DNA from: Vibrio maritimus
Lineage (GTDB): Bacteria; Pseudomonadota; Gammaproteobacteria; Enterobacterales; Vibrionaceae
Assembly: GCA_003263775.1 (NCBI GenBank)
Contig: JYJJ01000052.1
Coordinates: 1-64,000, forward strand
Direction of reading: 5' to 3'
Length of the DNA: 64,000 nt
Shown: positions 9,763 to 19,835 of the stretch, one piece after another
Layout: the number at the start of each line of letters is the position of its first letter
Numbering within the stretch: position 1 is the first letter of the stretch
Program-made: the position numbers and the translations under genes
The notes under the pieces: model-generated
Database searches by the model: none
What the model saw: only the letters and a program-made list of their open reading frames with translations
Told to the model about the DNA's origin: nothing

Positions 9763-10328
9763 CAAGCTAACACCGCCCGCGATTCCGACACCAACTGAGT
9801 TTAGTGAGCAAGACCATGCTTTCATGCGTCGAGCGATGGAGCTAGCTTCTCTCGCCGAGGCAGAAGGTGAGGTCCCAGTAGGTGCGTTGCTGGTAAAAGA
9901 CGGTGAGGTGGTAGCAGAGGGTTGGAACCAATCTATCGGCGCACACGATGCCAGTGCTCACGCAGAAATGCAGGTTATCCGCAAAGCAGGCAAGGTGTTG
10001 GAAAACTATCGACTGCTTGATACCACACTGTATGTCACCCTAGAGCCTTGCCCAATGTGTGCCGGTGCGCTTTTACATAGCCGCGTGAAACGGGTTGTCT
10101 TTGGTGCTCCCGACTTGAAAGCGGGCGCTGCGGGCACAGTATTAAATCTGTTTGAAAGCCAAGCGTCTTATCACTATGCGGATGTTGAGTCTGGGTTACT
10201 TGAGCAAGAGTGTCGTCATCAGCTGCAAGCCTTTTTTTAAACGTCGTCGAAAAGAGATCAAAGCCGCTAAGCAAGAGAAACAGAGGCAAGAGCAGCAGGA
10301 GCAGTTAGAGCAGAAAATGGATAAGTAA
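9755..10328 (+). CDS. tadA: tRNA-specific adenosine deaminase TadA, C-terminal frame break
   Basis: Converts adenosine 34 to inosine in the tRNA-Arg(ACG) wobble position. The zinc/catalytic motif HAE (SAHAEMQVI) and PCPMCAGA are intact. As read, the protein stops at 10240 after QLQAFF. The stop sits on a run of seven T (10232-10238): with six T the frame continues KRRRKEIKAAKQEKQ and ends at 10328, matching the basic C-terminal helix of TadA. I give the longer span. This is the only break needing removal rather than addition of a base; it may be a homopolymer error. The gene overlaps the LysR gene by eight bases. Confidence 0.85.
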
Positions 10329-10353
10329 TGGAAGGGCAGTACGGGGATATTTA

Positions 10354-10380
10354 GCAAACATCTGCGTGGCAGATGCTTGC
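10354..10380. terminator. Strong hairpin between tadA and the small minus-strand ORF
   Basis: Twelve-base arms GCAAACATCTGC / GCAGATGCTTGC with one mismatch and a three-base loop. The T content after it on the plus strand is weak (TGTCTTTGCTTT). It lies between two convergent genes and may serve both. Confidence 0.5.
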
Positions 10381-10404
10381 TGTCTTTGCTTTGCAGCGTC
10401 ACTT

Positions 10405-10542
10405 CTATGAAGATAGTAGCTGCATAAACGAACGATGACGCCAAATAACTTTCTTCTTATTGTTTGCCATCATACGTCTGCGGCGGTTTGCGGCCACCGT
10501 CTTATTAAGGTGTTTAGCCTGGGTTCTTTTCTTCGCCAGCAT
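10405..10542 (-). CDS. Small, very basic hypothetical protein (45 aa)
   Basis: An open frame of 45 residues starting MLAKKRTQAKHLNKTV and including RRRRMM and NNKKKVIWRHR; 14 residues are Lys or Arg. It is preceded by AAAAGGAGG seven bases before the ATG, one of the best ribosome sites in the window, which is the main reason to call it. I do not recognise the protein. The charge suggests binding to RNA, DNA or the ribosome, but nothing else supports that. It lies in a 550-base gap between convergent tadA and mltF, flanked by hairpins at 10354-10380 and 10823-10850. Confidence 0.5.
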   Translation of the reverse strand: MLAKKRTQAKHLNKTVAANRRRRMMANNKKKVIWRHRSFMQLLSS

Positions 10543-10822
10543 AAAACAACCTCCTTTTACTACGGTAAACCTCTCCGATCTAAATCCCTACGCACTGAGC
10601 GTATTCGATGTCCTTATTAGTGGAGCGTTGTCGGAGTCCCAAACACACGATTACCACTCAATAGGATGAGTAGTTGAAGCGTATGCAAGTGTTGGTTGGT
10701 ACGGATGTACCTGCCAGGTGAGAGCGAATAACGCATCAGAACAATGGATTAAAACGAGATATCAGTACGACGTTCTCGCTACTCTCAAACAGTAATGTAA
10801 GGCCTTGCTGGTCGGATTTCAA
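10543..10822. other. Gap between the small ORF and the mltF terminator
   Basis: About 280 bases with no convincing gene on either strand. Short frames exist but lack ribosome sites. A small inverted repeat GGTAC-GGAT-GTACC lies at 10698-10711. The promoter of the small minus-strand ORF should be here, but I cannot place it. Confidence 0.4.
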
Positions 10823-10850
10823 GTGTGCGAAAGCAGTTTGTTTCGCACAC
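10823..10850. terminator. Hairpin downstream of mltF
   Basis: Perfect ten-base arms GTGTGCGAAA / TTTCGCACAC with an eight-base loop, 30 bases after the mltF stop on the minus strand. No long T-run follows, so it may work with Rho or as an RNA 3'-end stabiliser. Confidence 0.6.
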
Positions 10851-10879
10851 ATAGACTTGGGTATAGAAACCCTCAATAG

Positions 10880-12454
10880 TTAACGACCCGTATTACCACC
10901 TACAGCGGGTTTTGCTGAGGTCTGAGCACCACTTATCGTGGATTCTGCTGCAGAGACAGCGCCTGACACAGGAGGTAGCGGCGGTATCACGATCAGCCCG
11001 TCGGTCGTCAACTCTTGCTCTGCTTGTTCGGCAAGCTGCTTGTCCACATGGCCAATGATACTTTGATAGTAACGACGAATGTTTTCAACGTAGTTACGCG
11101 CTTCATCGCCACGTGCATAGCCATAACGTGTTTGACTGTAGAACTTCTTCTGACGCAGTAGCGGTAGGCGATCTTTCACATCCGCCCAAGCATCTGGGTC
11201 GCCACCTTGACGTTTAGTCAGGCGCCTTGCATCCATCATATGACCAAAGCCAACGTTGTAAGAAGCCAGGGCAAACCAGATCTTTTCGTGCTCAGTGATG
11301 GAGTCTGGCACGCGATCAACGATACGTCTTAAGTACTCAACACCGCCACGAACAGACTGCTCAGGATCAAGACGATTGGTAACATTAACGCTTTTCGCGG
11401 TCGGGAGCGTCAGCATCATCATTCCGCGTACTCCTGTTGGCGACTTGGCAATGGGATTCCAATGCGACTCTTGGTAGGCCAGTGCTGCAATCAAACGCCA
11501 GTCGAACTCTTTCGAGTACTTCTTAAATAGTGGTGACCATTTAGGTAGCTTGTTGTCGAGAGCGCGAATAAAGGCGCGCGTATCGACGTAATCGAATACG
11601 CCAATGTGACCGATGTACTTCTCTTCTAAATTAGCCAGCTCACCGGTTTGCTTGAGCTGTCCGAAAAACTCGATGAGTAGGGCATATAGGCTTTCATCTT
11701 CTGATTGGCGCATATACCAAGAAATCGGTTGGTCTTCGGTCATCTCGAAAGCGAGCGCCAAATCTGGATAGATACGTTGTGATAATGATAGCTCAACCGA
11801 ATCCGCCATCGTAAAGCGCAGTTTACCTTCTGACACTTGCTTAAGCAGGTCATTGACGTCCGCATTGGCATCGACGTAGTAGCGAATATCTGGGTGTTGG
11901 TTGGCAACCGAGGCTAAGGTTTTTTCGAAATGTGAGTCTTTGACGATGGCAAACACCTCTTCGCCATCGGCTTTATCTATCAGCTCTTGTTGAGTATTCA
12001 GCAATTGCTCTAGGTTGCGTGGGCGCCATTGACCTTTTTTATACACCACTTGTTGGCTGACATAATAGTAAGCCGGGCCAGCTCGAAATTTCTGAATTCG
12101 TTCAGGCGACTGACTCAAGCCTGCGGCAATGATATCAATTTCGCCTTTTTGCAAAGCTGGAAATAGGCTCGCTTGGCGAAACGCCGGTTTCATTTCTAGC
12201 TTCACACCTAGCGCATCGGCAAACTGTCTTGCAAGCTCGTAATCCAGCCCAGTTGGACCGTCAGGGCCGATGTAGTAGGAGAGCTGGTTATTGAGAGTAC
12301 CAACACGAAGCACGCCGCGTTCTTTGATGCTTTCTAATTCACTCTTTGGATCAGAATCGATTTGACAGCCTGCCAAGCCAATAGTGAGTAGACAGGCAGA
12401 CAGCAATTTTAACCAGCGGCGGTTAGGCCAACGAACAACAGATGGACTTTGCAT
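10880..12454 (-). CDS. mltF: Membrane-bound lytic murein transglycosylase F
   Basis: Outer-membrane lipoprotein of 524 residues that cleaves peptidoglycan glycan strands. The signal peptide ends in the lipobox LAGC with Cys at 30. Residues about 43-270 form a periplasmic amino-acid-binding-like domain (RGVLRVGTLNNQLSYY), and about 295-420 a lytic transglycosylase domain with the catalytic Glu in AYQESHWNPIAKSPTGVRGMM. The C-terminal 60 residues are Pro/Ser/Ala-rich and variable. It is divergent from purL, the same neighbour as in many gamma-proteobacteria. Confidence 0.92.
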   Translation of the reverse strand: MQSPSVVRWPNRRWLKLLSACLLTIGLAGCQIDSDPKSELESIKERGVLRVGTLNNQLSYYIGPDGPTGLDYELARQFADALGVKLEMKPAFRQASLFPALQKGEIDIIAAGLSQSPERIQKFRAGPAYYYVSQQVVYKKGQWRPRNLEQLLNTQQELIDKADGEEVFAIVKDSHFEKTLASVANQHPDIRYYVDANADVNDLLKQVSEGKLRFTMADSVELSLSQRIYPDLALAFEMTEDQPISWYMRQSEDESLYALLIEFFGQLKQTGELANLEEKYIGHIGVFDYVDTRAFIRALDNKLPKWSPLFKKYSKEFDWRLIAALAYQESHWNPIAKSPTGVRGMMMLTLPTAKSVNVTNRLDPEQSVRGGVEYLRRIVDRVPDSITEHEKIWFALASYNVGFGHMMDARRLTKRQGGDPDAWADVKDRLPLLRQKKFYSQTRYGYARGDEARNYVENIRRYYQSIIGHVDKQLAEQAEQELTTDGLIVIPPLPPVSGAVSAAESTISGAQTSAKPAVGGNTGR

Positions 12455-12591
12455 TAATTCATAGATCTCACAACGTTAGTGCTGCCTTTATACCAAAGCT
12501 GTGCGTGTTGGCAAAGCGAGATAGCAGAAACAACCGAGAGTGGTCACTTTATCACCGATCTCTAACGTATTTCGGCAAAACAAAAAAAATG

Positions 12592-12607
12592 ACGAAAACG
12601 TTTGCGC
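12592..12607. promoter_or_regulatory. PurR-like operator upstream of purL
   Basis: ACGAAAACGTTTGCGC fits 14 of 16 positions of the PurR consensus ANGCAANCGNTTNCNT. It lies directly upstream of the -35 region of the purL promoter, so PurR with hypoxanthine or guanine would repress purL. The match is read by eye; the regulator is not in the window. Confidence 0.7.
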
Positions 12608-12613
12608 CAACGC

Positions 12614-12641
12614 TTACGTCACAAAAAAAATCCTCTATAAT
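12614..12641 (+). promoter_or_regulatory. Promoter of purL
   Basis: A perfect -10 box TATAAT at 12636-12641 has TTACGT at 12614-12619 as a weak -35, 16 bases apart. Transcription would start near 12648 and leave a leader of about 100 bases before the purL ATG. Confidence 0.65.
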
Positions 12642-12748
12642 ACCGCCGCATCAAGGTAGGAGAAATCGTTATAAGTTCAGTTTTTACTATTAACTGATTG
12701 AATTTATAAGAATTTCACCTAAATCAACTGCATAAGAGACCTAAGCAC

Positions 12749-15700
12749 ATGAGAATTTTGCGTGGTTCCCCAGCTCTTTCTGAGTTTCGTGTTAACAAGC
12801 TACTAGAGCTTTGTCGTGAACTAAACCTACCAGTAACAGGTATTTACGCTGAGTTTGCCCACTTTGCCGACCTAACGGCAGACCTGGATGCGTCTGAAGT
12901 TGAAAAATTAGAGAAGTTGCTGACTTACGGTCCAACTATCGAAGAGCACGAGCCAACTGGCACACTGCTACTAGTGACACCTCGCCCTGGCACCATCTCG
13001 CCATGGTCTTCTAAATCTACGGATATTGCCAACAACTGTGGTCTAGACAAAGTGACTCGTCTAGAGCGCGGTACCGCGTACTATGTAGAGACATCAAGCG
13101 AACTGACAGAGCTTCAACTTGTTGAGCTTAAAGCAGTGATCCACGACCGCATGATGGAAGTGGTTTTCTCTGATTTCGAATCAGCGGCAGCGCTGTTCCA
13201 AGTCGCAGAGCCAGCACCGGTTGCCGATGTTGACCTACTTACAGGCGGTCGCAAAGCACTAGAAGAAGCGAACGTTAGCTTGGGTCTTGCACTTGCAGAA
13301 GATGAAATTGATTACTTACTTGAAAGCTTTGTAACTAAGCTAGAGCGCAACCCAACAGACATCGAATTGATGATGTTTGCACAGGCGAACTCTGAGCACT
13401 GTCGTCACAAAATCTTCAACGCAGATTGGACTATCGACGGCGTGAAGCAAGACAAGTCGCTGTTCAAGATGATCAAAAACACATTCGAAACGACACCAGA
13501 GCACGTTCTGTCTGCATACAAAGATAATGCAGCGGTTATGGAAGGCTCTGAAGTGGGTCGTTTCTTCCCAGATCCACAAACACGTCAATACGGCTACAAC
13601 CACGAGAAAGCGCACATCCTAATGAAGGTGGAAACACACAACCACCCAACAGCGATTTCTCCATGGCCGGGTGCATCGACAGGTAGTGGCGGTGAAATCC
13701 GTGACGAAGGCGCAACAGGTATTGGCGGTAAGCCAAAAGCAGGTCTTGTTGGTTTCACAACGTCTAACCTTCGTATTCCTGGCTTCGAACAGCCTTGGGA
13801 AACCGACTTTGGTAAGCCAGGCCGTATCGTTAACGCCCTAGATATCATGCTAGAAGGTCCACTAGGTGGCGCGGCGTTTAACAACGAATTTGGTCGTCCC
13901 AACCTACTGGGTTACTTCCGTACTTACGAAGAGAAGGTTACGTCTCACGCAGGTGAAGAAGTGCGTGGTTACCACAAGCCAATCATGATTGCTGGTGGTA
14001 TGGGTAACATCCGTGACGAGCACGTTCAGAAGAAAGAGATCCCAGTTGGTGCAAGCCTAATCGTACTTGGTGGTCCTGCAATGAACATCGGTCTGGGTGG
14101 CGGCGCAGCGTCTTCTATGGCGTCTGGTCAGTCTGCTGAAGACCTAGACTTTGCTTCAGTGCAGCGTGAAAACCCAGAGATGGAACGTCGCTGTCAAGAA
14201 GTGATCGACCGCTGCTGGCAGCTAGGTGAAGACAACCCAATCGCATTTATCCACGATGTGGGCGCGGGCGGTATCTCAAACGCACTTCCTGAGCTTGTTG
14301 ATGATGGTGAGCGTGGCGGCATCTTCCAGTTACGCGACGTACCAAACGATGAGCCAGGCATGAGCCACTTGAGATCTGGTGTAACGAATCTCAAGAGCGC
14401 TATGTAATGGCGGTTGCGCCAGAGAACATGGAAGCATTCGATGCTATCTGTAAGCGTGAGCGCGCACCATACGCAGTAGTGGGTGTGGCAACAGAAGAGC
14501 GTGAACTGAAACTTGAAGATTCACACTTCGACAACACGCCAATCGACATGCCGATGGACATCCTTCTTGGTAAAACGCCGAAGATGCACCGTGATGCCAA
14601 AACACTGAAAGTAGACAGCCCTGCGATCTCTCGCGAAGGCATTGAAATGAACGATGCGGTTGACCGCGTTCTTCGTCTACCGACAGTTGCAGAAAAAACA
14701 TTCCTAATCACCATCGGTGACCGCACTGTTACAGGTCTCGTTGCTCGTGATCAGATGGTGGGTCCTTGGCAGGTGCCGGTAGCAAACTGCGCAGTAACCG
14801 CAGCAAGCTACGACACTTACCACGGTGAAGCGATGTCTATGGGTGAGCGCACGCCAGTTGCTCTACTAGACTTTGGCGCCTCTGCTCGTCTAGCGGTAGG
14901 TGAGTCTCTAACTAACATCGCAGCGACAGACATTGGCGATATCAAGCGCATCAAGCTGTCAGCTAACTGGATGTCTCCAGCAGGTCACCCTGGTGAAGAC
15001 GCAGGTCTTTACGAAGCGGTGAAAGCGGTAGGTGAAGAGTTATGTCCAGCACTGGGTCTAACTATTCCAGTAGGTAAAGACTCAATGTCGATGAAGACTA
15101 AGTGGAACGAGAACGGTGAAGACAAAGAAGTCACGTCGCCACTTTCACTGGTAATCACAGCATTTGGTCGTGTGGAAGACGTTCGTAAGACGGTCACACC
15201 GCAGCTTCGCACTGACAAAGGTGAGTCGTCTCTTGTTCTTGTTGACCTTGGTAACGGTAAAAACCGTCTAGGTGCAACAGCATTGGCACAGGTTTACAAG
15301 CAGCTTGGTGATAAGCCAGCAGACGTAGACAACGCAGAGCAGCTAAAAGGCTTCTTCGATGCGATGCAAACCCTTGTTCGTGATGACAAGCTAGTGGCTT
15401 ACCACGATAAAGGCGATGGCGGTCTATTCGTAACCCTTGCTGAGATGGCATTTGCGGGTCACTGTGGCGTGAAAGCTGATATTGCGGACCTGTCTTCTTC
15501 AGAGAACGGCGAAGATGCGCTAGCGGCACTATTCAACGAAGAGCTAGGTGCGGTTGTTCAGGTTAAGAATGACGACCTAGAAGCAGTGAAAGCAGTTCTA
15601 GCGGCCAACGGTCTAGAAGCATGTTCTCACGTAATCGGCAGCGTTGAAGCGTCTGACAACTTCGTGATCACTTCTGGTGATGCGGTTGTTATCGAACGTT

Positions 15701-16661
15701 CTCGCATTGAGCTACGTACTATCTGGCTGAAACAACGCACAAGATGCAGTCTCTACGTGACAACTCAGCGTGTGCAGACCAAGAGCACGAAGCGAAGAAA
15801 GACAACACTGACCCTGGTCTAAACGTGAAACTGAGCTTCGACGTTAAAGAAGACGTTGCCGCGCCATACATTGCGACAGGCGCTAAGCCTAAGATGGCTA
15901 TTCTTCGTGAGCAGGGTGTTAACTCTCACGTTGAAATGGCAGCAGCGTTTGACCGTGCGGGTTTTGAAGCGACAGATATCCACATGAGCGACATCCTGAC
16001 GGGTCAAGCAGTTCTAGAAGAGTACCAAGGTCTTGTGGCTTGTGGTGGCTTCTCTTACGGTGATGTTCTAGGTGCGGGTGAAGGTTGGGCGAAGTCTATC
16101 CTGTTCAACGACCAAGCGCGTGACCAGTTCCAGAGCTTCTTCCACCGCGAAGACACCTTCTCACTAGGTGTGTGTAACGGCTGTCAGATGCTATCGAACC
16201 TAAAAGAGCTGATCCCAGGTGCAGACCTATGGCCACGCTTCGTTCGTAACGAATCTGAGCGCTTTGAAGCTCGCTTTAGCCTAGTAGAAGTTCAGAAGTC
16301 TGACTCTATCTTCTTCGATGGCATGGAAGGTTCCCGTATGCCAATCGCAGTGTCTCACGGCGAAGGCCGCGTAGAAGTTCGCGATACTGACCACCTAAAC
16401 GCGATTGAAGCATCAGGTACGGTCGCGGTGCGTTACGTTGATAACAACGGTAACCCAACGCAGCAATATCCAAACAACCCGAACGGTTCACCAAACGCAA
16501 TCACAGGTCTAACGACTCGTGACGGTCGTGTGACCATCATGATGCCGCATCCAGAGCGTGTATTCCGTACGGTTGCTAACTCTTGGGCGCCAGAGTCTTG
16601 GGGTGAAGACAGTGCTTGGATGCGCATGTTCCGCAACGCTCGCGTGAACGTTGGTAAGTAA
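12749..16661 (+). CDS. purL: Phosphoribosylformylglycinamidine synthase, frame broken twice
   Basis: Fourth step of de novo purine synthesis: FGAR, glutamine and ATP give FGAM. The large single-chain form has an N-terminal domain, two AIRS-type synthase halves (ATP site around [20 protein letters not shown]) and a C-terminal class I glutaminase with nucleophile Cys in [11 protein letters not shown] and MPHPERVFR. Two breaks occur. Near 14365 a C is missing (AGCCCA expected), restoring [19 protein letters not shown]. Near 15725 a G is missing (TGGGCT expected), restoring [16 protein letters not shown]. Repaired length is 1304 residues, close to the roughly 1295 of E. coli. These are one gene, not three. 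Confidence 0.95.
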
Positions 16662-16708
16662 TCAAGCTGAGGCAACTGCCTCAAGGTTACAACCAAATAG
16701 TTAATGAG

Positions 16709-16740
16709 GTCCTCAGTGGAAACACTGGGGACTTTTTCTT
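16709..16740 (+). terminator. Terminator after purL
   Basis: GTCCTCAGTG-GAAA-CACTGGGGAC is a ten-base stem with one T-G pair and a GAAA tetraloop, followed by TTTTTCTT. Confidence 0.9.
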
Positions 16741-16854
16741 ATAAAAACTCTGAGCGTCAGCGCTCGATTTGTGTTCTAATACCGCGCTGGCTTAGGGATG
16801 GTCAGTATTACATTGCTGGAATATCCCTTAACAAAGTCTTTAGGAAATACATAA

Positions 16855-17121
16855 ATGTCTGAAAATAAAAAATTTACTATCCGTCTAACGGAAAAGCGTA
16901 ACGGCTGGTCTGCAGAGATTATTCGTCAAGTGACTTCTCGTCGCACGGTTGTGTCTAAGCGTGAGATGGGCTTTGAGAGCCAAGAATTGGCTCAAGCGTG
17001 GGCAGATAAAGAGCTCGCTGGTTTTATCGAAAACCAAGCAAAGCGCAATGAGCGTAAAGCAGAAGCTCGCGCAGCGAAAGCAGAAGCAGCAGCGAAAGCC
17101 GAAGCAGATAGCGAAGAGTAA
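16855..17121 (+). CDS. DUF3622 domain-containing protein
   Basis: Small protein of 88 residues. The first 60 form a compact domain (FTIRLTEKRNGWSAEIIRQVTSRRTVVSKREMGF) that I associate with DUF3622, common in Vibrio. The last 30 residues are a charged Ala/Lys/Glu-rich helix. Function is unknown. It follows purL but has its own leader of about 110 bases after the purL terminator, so it is probably transcribed separately. A perfect hairpin follows its stop. Confidence 0.75.
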   Translation: MSENKKFTIRLTEKRNGWSAEIIRQVTSRRTVVSKREMGFESQELAQAWADKELAGFIENQAKRNERKAEARAAKAEAAAKAEADSEE

Positions 17122-17141
17122 TCTTTTTCGCTCTGATGGTG

Positions 17142-17165
17142 GTTCCTAGGGACGCCCCTAGGAAC
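17142..17165. terminator. Hairpin between convergent DUF3622 and DUF533 genes
   Basis: Perfect ten-base arms GTTCCTAGGG / CCCTAGGAAC with a four-base loop. No T-run follows on the plus strand. It lies between two convergent genes and is a likely transcript-end structure for one or both. Confidence 0.6.
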
Positions 17166-17188
17166 GCATTGTCACTCTCAACTCAGTT

Positions 17189-17860
17189 TTACTGACTTAC
17201 CTGAGCGTTCAATTGCTCAACCAAACCATTCTCTAACCCAAGTTGGGTTGCCAACTCTTTCAAATACGCTTTTTCCATAAAGTTTTGCTCATCGGCCACT
17301 AATAGGCTGGCGAGGTATATCTCTGCCGCGTGTTCTGGTGATACGGCTAATCGAGCGATCTCAGTAGGATCAAGAGGTTTAGCTATCTCGGCTTGAATCA
17401 ATTGTTGCACCGATGCGTCAGCGTCGATTTGGGTAAGTGCTTGTTCGATCTTAGCCATCTCTTGCTCGTCAATATGTCCATCAGCCTTGGCTGCTGCGAT
17501 CATCGCTTTGAGCACCGATTCATCGTGTTGCGAGGTTTGGGTGAAGTTAGCTGGAGTTTGCGGCGAACTAGAAGCGTTGGACTCTCCCTTGTTGTAGTCG
17601 TTGTAAAGCTTGTAAGCGAGTGCGCCTAGTGCCGCAGCACCACCCACACCTAGTGCAGTTTTGCCCATTTTTTTTGTTTTCTTAGAGCCCATAAGCATAC
17701 CGAGTAAACCGCCGCCTACCGCTCCAGCACCTAGTGCACCAAGGGTTTTCTTATCACCGAGCGTTTGACCGATGCTTGACGAGGACTGGCTTGCGTTTTG
17801 GGTGGCTTGATTGACGATATCTGAATTAAGGGCTTGGTTAAGCAGTGATTTAAGGTTCAT
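17189..17860 (-). CDS. DUF533 / TerB-like inner-membrane protein (YebE family)
   Basis: Protein of 223 residues. The N-terminal part holds a Gly/Ala-rich hydrophobic segment (LGALGAGAVGGGLLGMLMG, about 42-60, and a second one near 70-85) that probably spans or associates with the inner membrane. The C-terminal 110 residues resemble a TerB-like helical domain (MIAAAKADGHIDEQEMAKIEQ), as in E. coli YebE. Function is unknown; some relatives respond to envelope stress. It lies downstream of proS on the same strand, but a terminator separates them. Confidence 0.75.
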   Translation of the reverse strand: MNLKSLLNQALNSDIVNQATQNASQSSSSIGQTLGDKKTLGALGAGAVGGGLLGMLMGSKKTKKMGKTALGVGGAAALGALAYKLYNDYNKGESNASSSPQTPANFTQTSQHDESVLKAMIAAAKADGHIDEQEMAKIEQALTQIDADASVQQLIQAEIAKPLDPTEIARLAVSPEHAAEIYLASLLVADEQNFMEKAYLKELATQLGLENGLVEQLNAQVSQ

Positions 17861-17932
17861 CTGTTACTCCCAGTCAGGTGGCATTCCACCATCATAAGAA
17901 AGCGAACATGAACAGAGTATGAAGGCAATAAA

Positions 17933-17953
17933 AAAGGCCGCATAGCGGCCTTT
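17933..17953 (-). terminator. Terminator after proS
   Basis: Perfect nine-base arms AAAGGCCGC / GCGGCCTTT with a three-base loop; on the minus strand a T-run follows (TTTTTTA). Confidence 0.88.
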
Positions 17954-17972
17954 AGGATAATCTGGGTAACGA

Positions 17973-19687
17973 TTAAGCTAGCTGAGCTTTCACGTGAGCC
18001 ACGATGTCATCGATAGCGATTGGCGTTTTGTCACCAGTACGGCGGTTCTTGTATTCGAAGTTACCTTCGTCCATGCTGCGGTCACCAATAACTACAGTAT
18101 GAGGAACACCAACAAGTTCCATATCAGAGAACATCACACCTGGACGCTCTTTACGATCGTCAAATAGCACTTCGATGCCAGCTGCAGTCAGTTCTGCGTA
18201 TAGCTTCTCTGCTGCTTCTTTAACGCGCTCAGATTTGTGCATGTTCATCGGTACGATCGCAACTTGGAATGGTGCGATAGCGTCAGGCCAGATGATGCCG
18301 TACTTATCATTGTTCTGTTCGATAGCGGCTGCTACCACACGAGAAACACCGATACCGTAACAGCCCATCTCTAGGATAACGTTCTTACCGTCAGGACCAA
18401 GCACGCCACAGTTCATCTTCTCAGAGTAGTTTTTACCTAGTTGGAAGATGTGACCCACTTCGATACCACGCTTAAGCAGGATAGTACCTTGACCACATGG
18501 GTTGGATCGCCTTCAACAACGTTACGTAGATCTTCTACTTTACCAAGCTCAACGTCACGACCCCAGTTGATGCCAAAGTAGTGCTTGTCATCAATGTTAG
18601 CGCCAGCGCCGAAATCGCTCATTGCTGCAACCGAACGGTCAACAATAAATGGTAGCTCAAGACCTACTGGACCTAGTGAACCAGGGCCTGCGCCAATCGC
18701 TGCGCGAATTTCTTCTTCTGTTGCCATTTCTAGAGGAGAGGCAACCTCAGTAATTTTCTCAGCTTTGATTTCGTTAAGCTCGTGGTCACCACGGATGATA
18801 AGGCCGACAAGTGGCGCTTCGATTTCATCAGAAGCTTTAACAAACAGCGTTTTCACTGTTTTCTCGATCGGTAGATCGAACTGCTCAACAAGCTCAGCAA
18901 TGGTTTTCGCATTTGGCGTATCAACCATTGTCATCTCTTGAGTTGGAGCGGCAAGCTCTGCAGTAGGTGCCAATGCTTCTGCTTTTTCGATGTTTGCAGC
19001 GTAGTCAGACTCAGAAGAGAAGGCGATAAGGTCTTCACCGCTTTCTGCCAATACGTGGAACTCGTGTGAGCCGTTACCACCGATAGCTCCTGTATCAGCC
19101 AGTACTGGACGGTAGTCTAGACCCATGCGGTCAAACGCTTTGCAGTAAGCATCGTGCATCGCTTCGTAAGACTTCTCCAAGCCTTCTTTGTCGATGTCGA
19201 AGCTGTACGCATCCATCATTGAGAATTCACGTGCACGCATCACACCAAAACGTGGGCGGCGCTCATCACGGAATTTAGTTTGGATTTGGTACAGGTTCAG
19301 TGGTAGCTGCTTGTACGAGTTTACTTCGTTACGCACAAGGCTAGTGATCACTTCTTCTGCTGTTGGGCTAAGTACAAACGGACGCTCATGACGGTCAGTG
19401 AAGCGAAGAAGCTCATCACCCATCTTTTCAGATCGGCCTGTCTCTTCCCATAGTTCAAACGGCTGCACTACGGGCATCAAAGTCTCAACTGCACCTGCAT
19501 TATCGATCTCTTGGCGAACGATGTTTTCGACTTTACGCAGAACACGTAGACCCGTAGGTAGCCAAGTGTATAGACCTGAAGCTAGTTTACGAATCATACC
19601 TGCACGCAGCATTAGCTGGTGACTTACAACTTCTGCGTCGTTTGGTGTCTCCTTCAGAGTAGAAAGAAGATAGTTACTGGTACGCAT
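17973..19687 (-). CDS. proS: Prolyl-tRNA synthetase, frame broken once
   Basis: Class II aminoacyl-tRNA synthetase that charges tRNA-Pro. The N-terminal catalytic part ([20 protein letters not shown], then [22 protein letters not shown] and [17 protein letters not shown]), a bacterial editing insertion (about 225-390) and the C-terminal anticodon-binding domain are all present. The two frames join near 18499-18502, where one base is missing (GATCCAACCC on the coding strand); restoring it gives [27 protein letters not shown]. Repaired length is 571 residues, the normal bacterial length. The gene is essential in all known relatives, so the break is most likely not real. Confidence 0.95.
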
Positions 19688-19835
19688 TTATGGGTATCCG
19701 TTCATCATGTTGATAGTAAATCTGGCAGAGATGCCCAAATTGAGTTAAGCCGCTTATGATATCAGCCAAATGCCTTTCTACCAAATGACTTTGTAAGCAA
19801 AAAGGTCTCATCAATAAACACCTAGGACCTAGCAT

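Noticed and set aside
10460..10669. Plus-strand ORFs at 10435-10620 and 10460-10669
   Set aside because: No ribosome site, no recognisable domain, and they run antisense to the better supported small minus-strand ORF.
12749..16661. Three separate proteins at the purL locus
   Set aside because: The three frames are consecutive pieces of one PurL and join exactly with one added base at each break.
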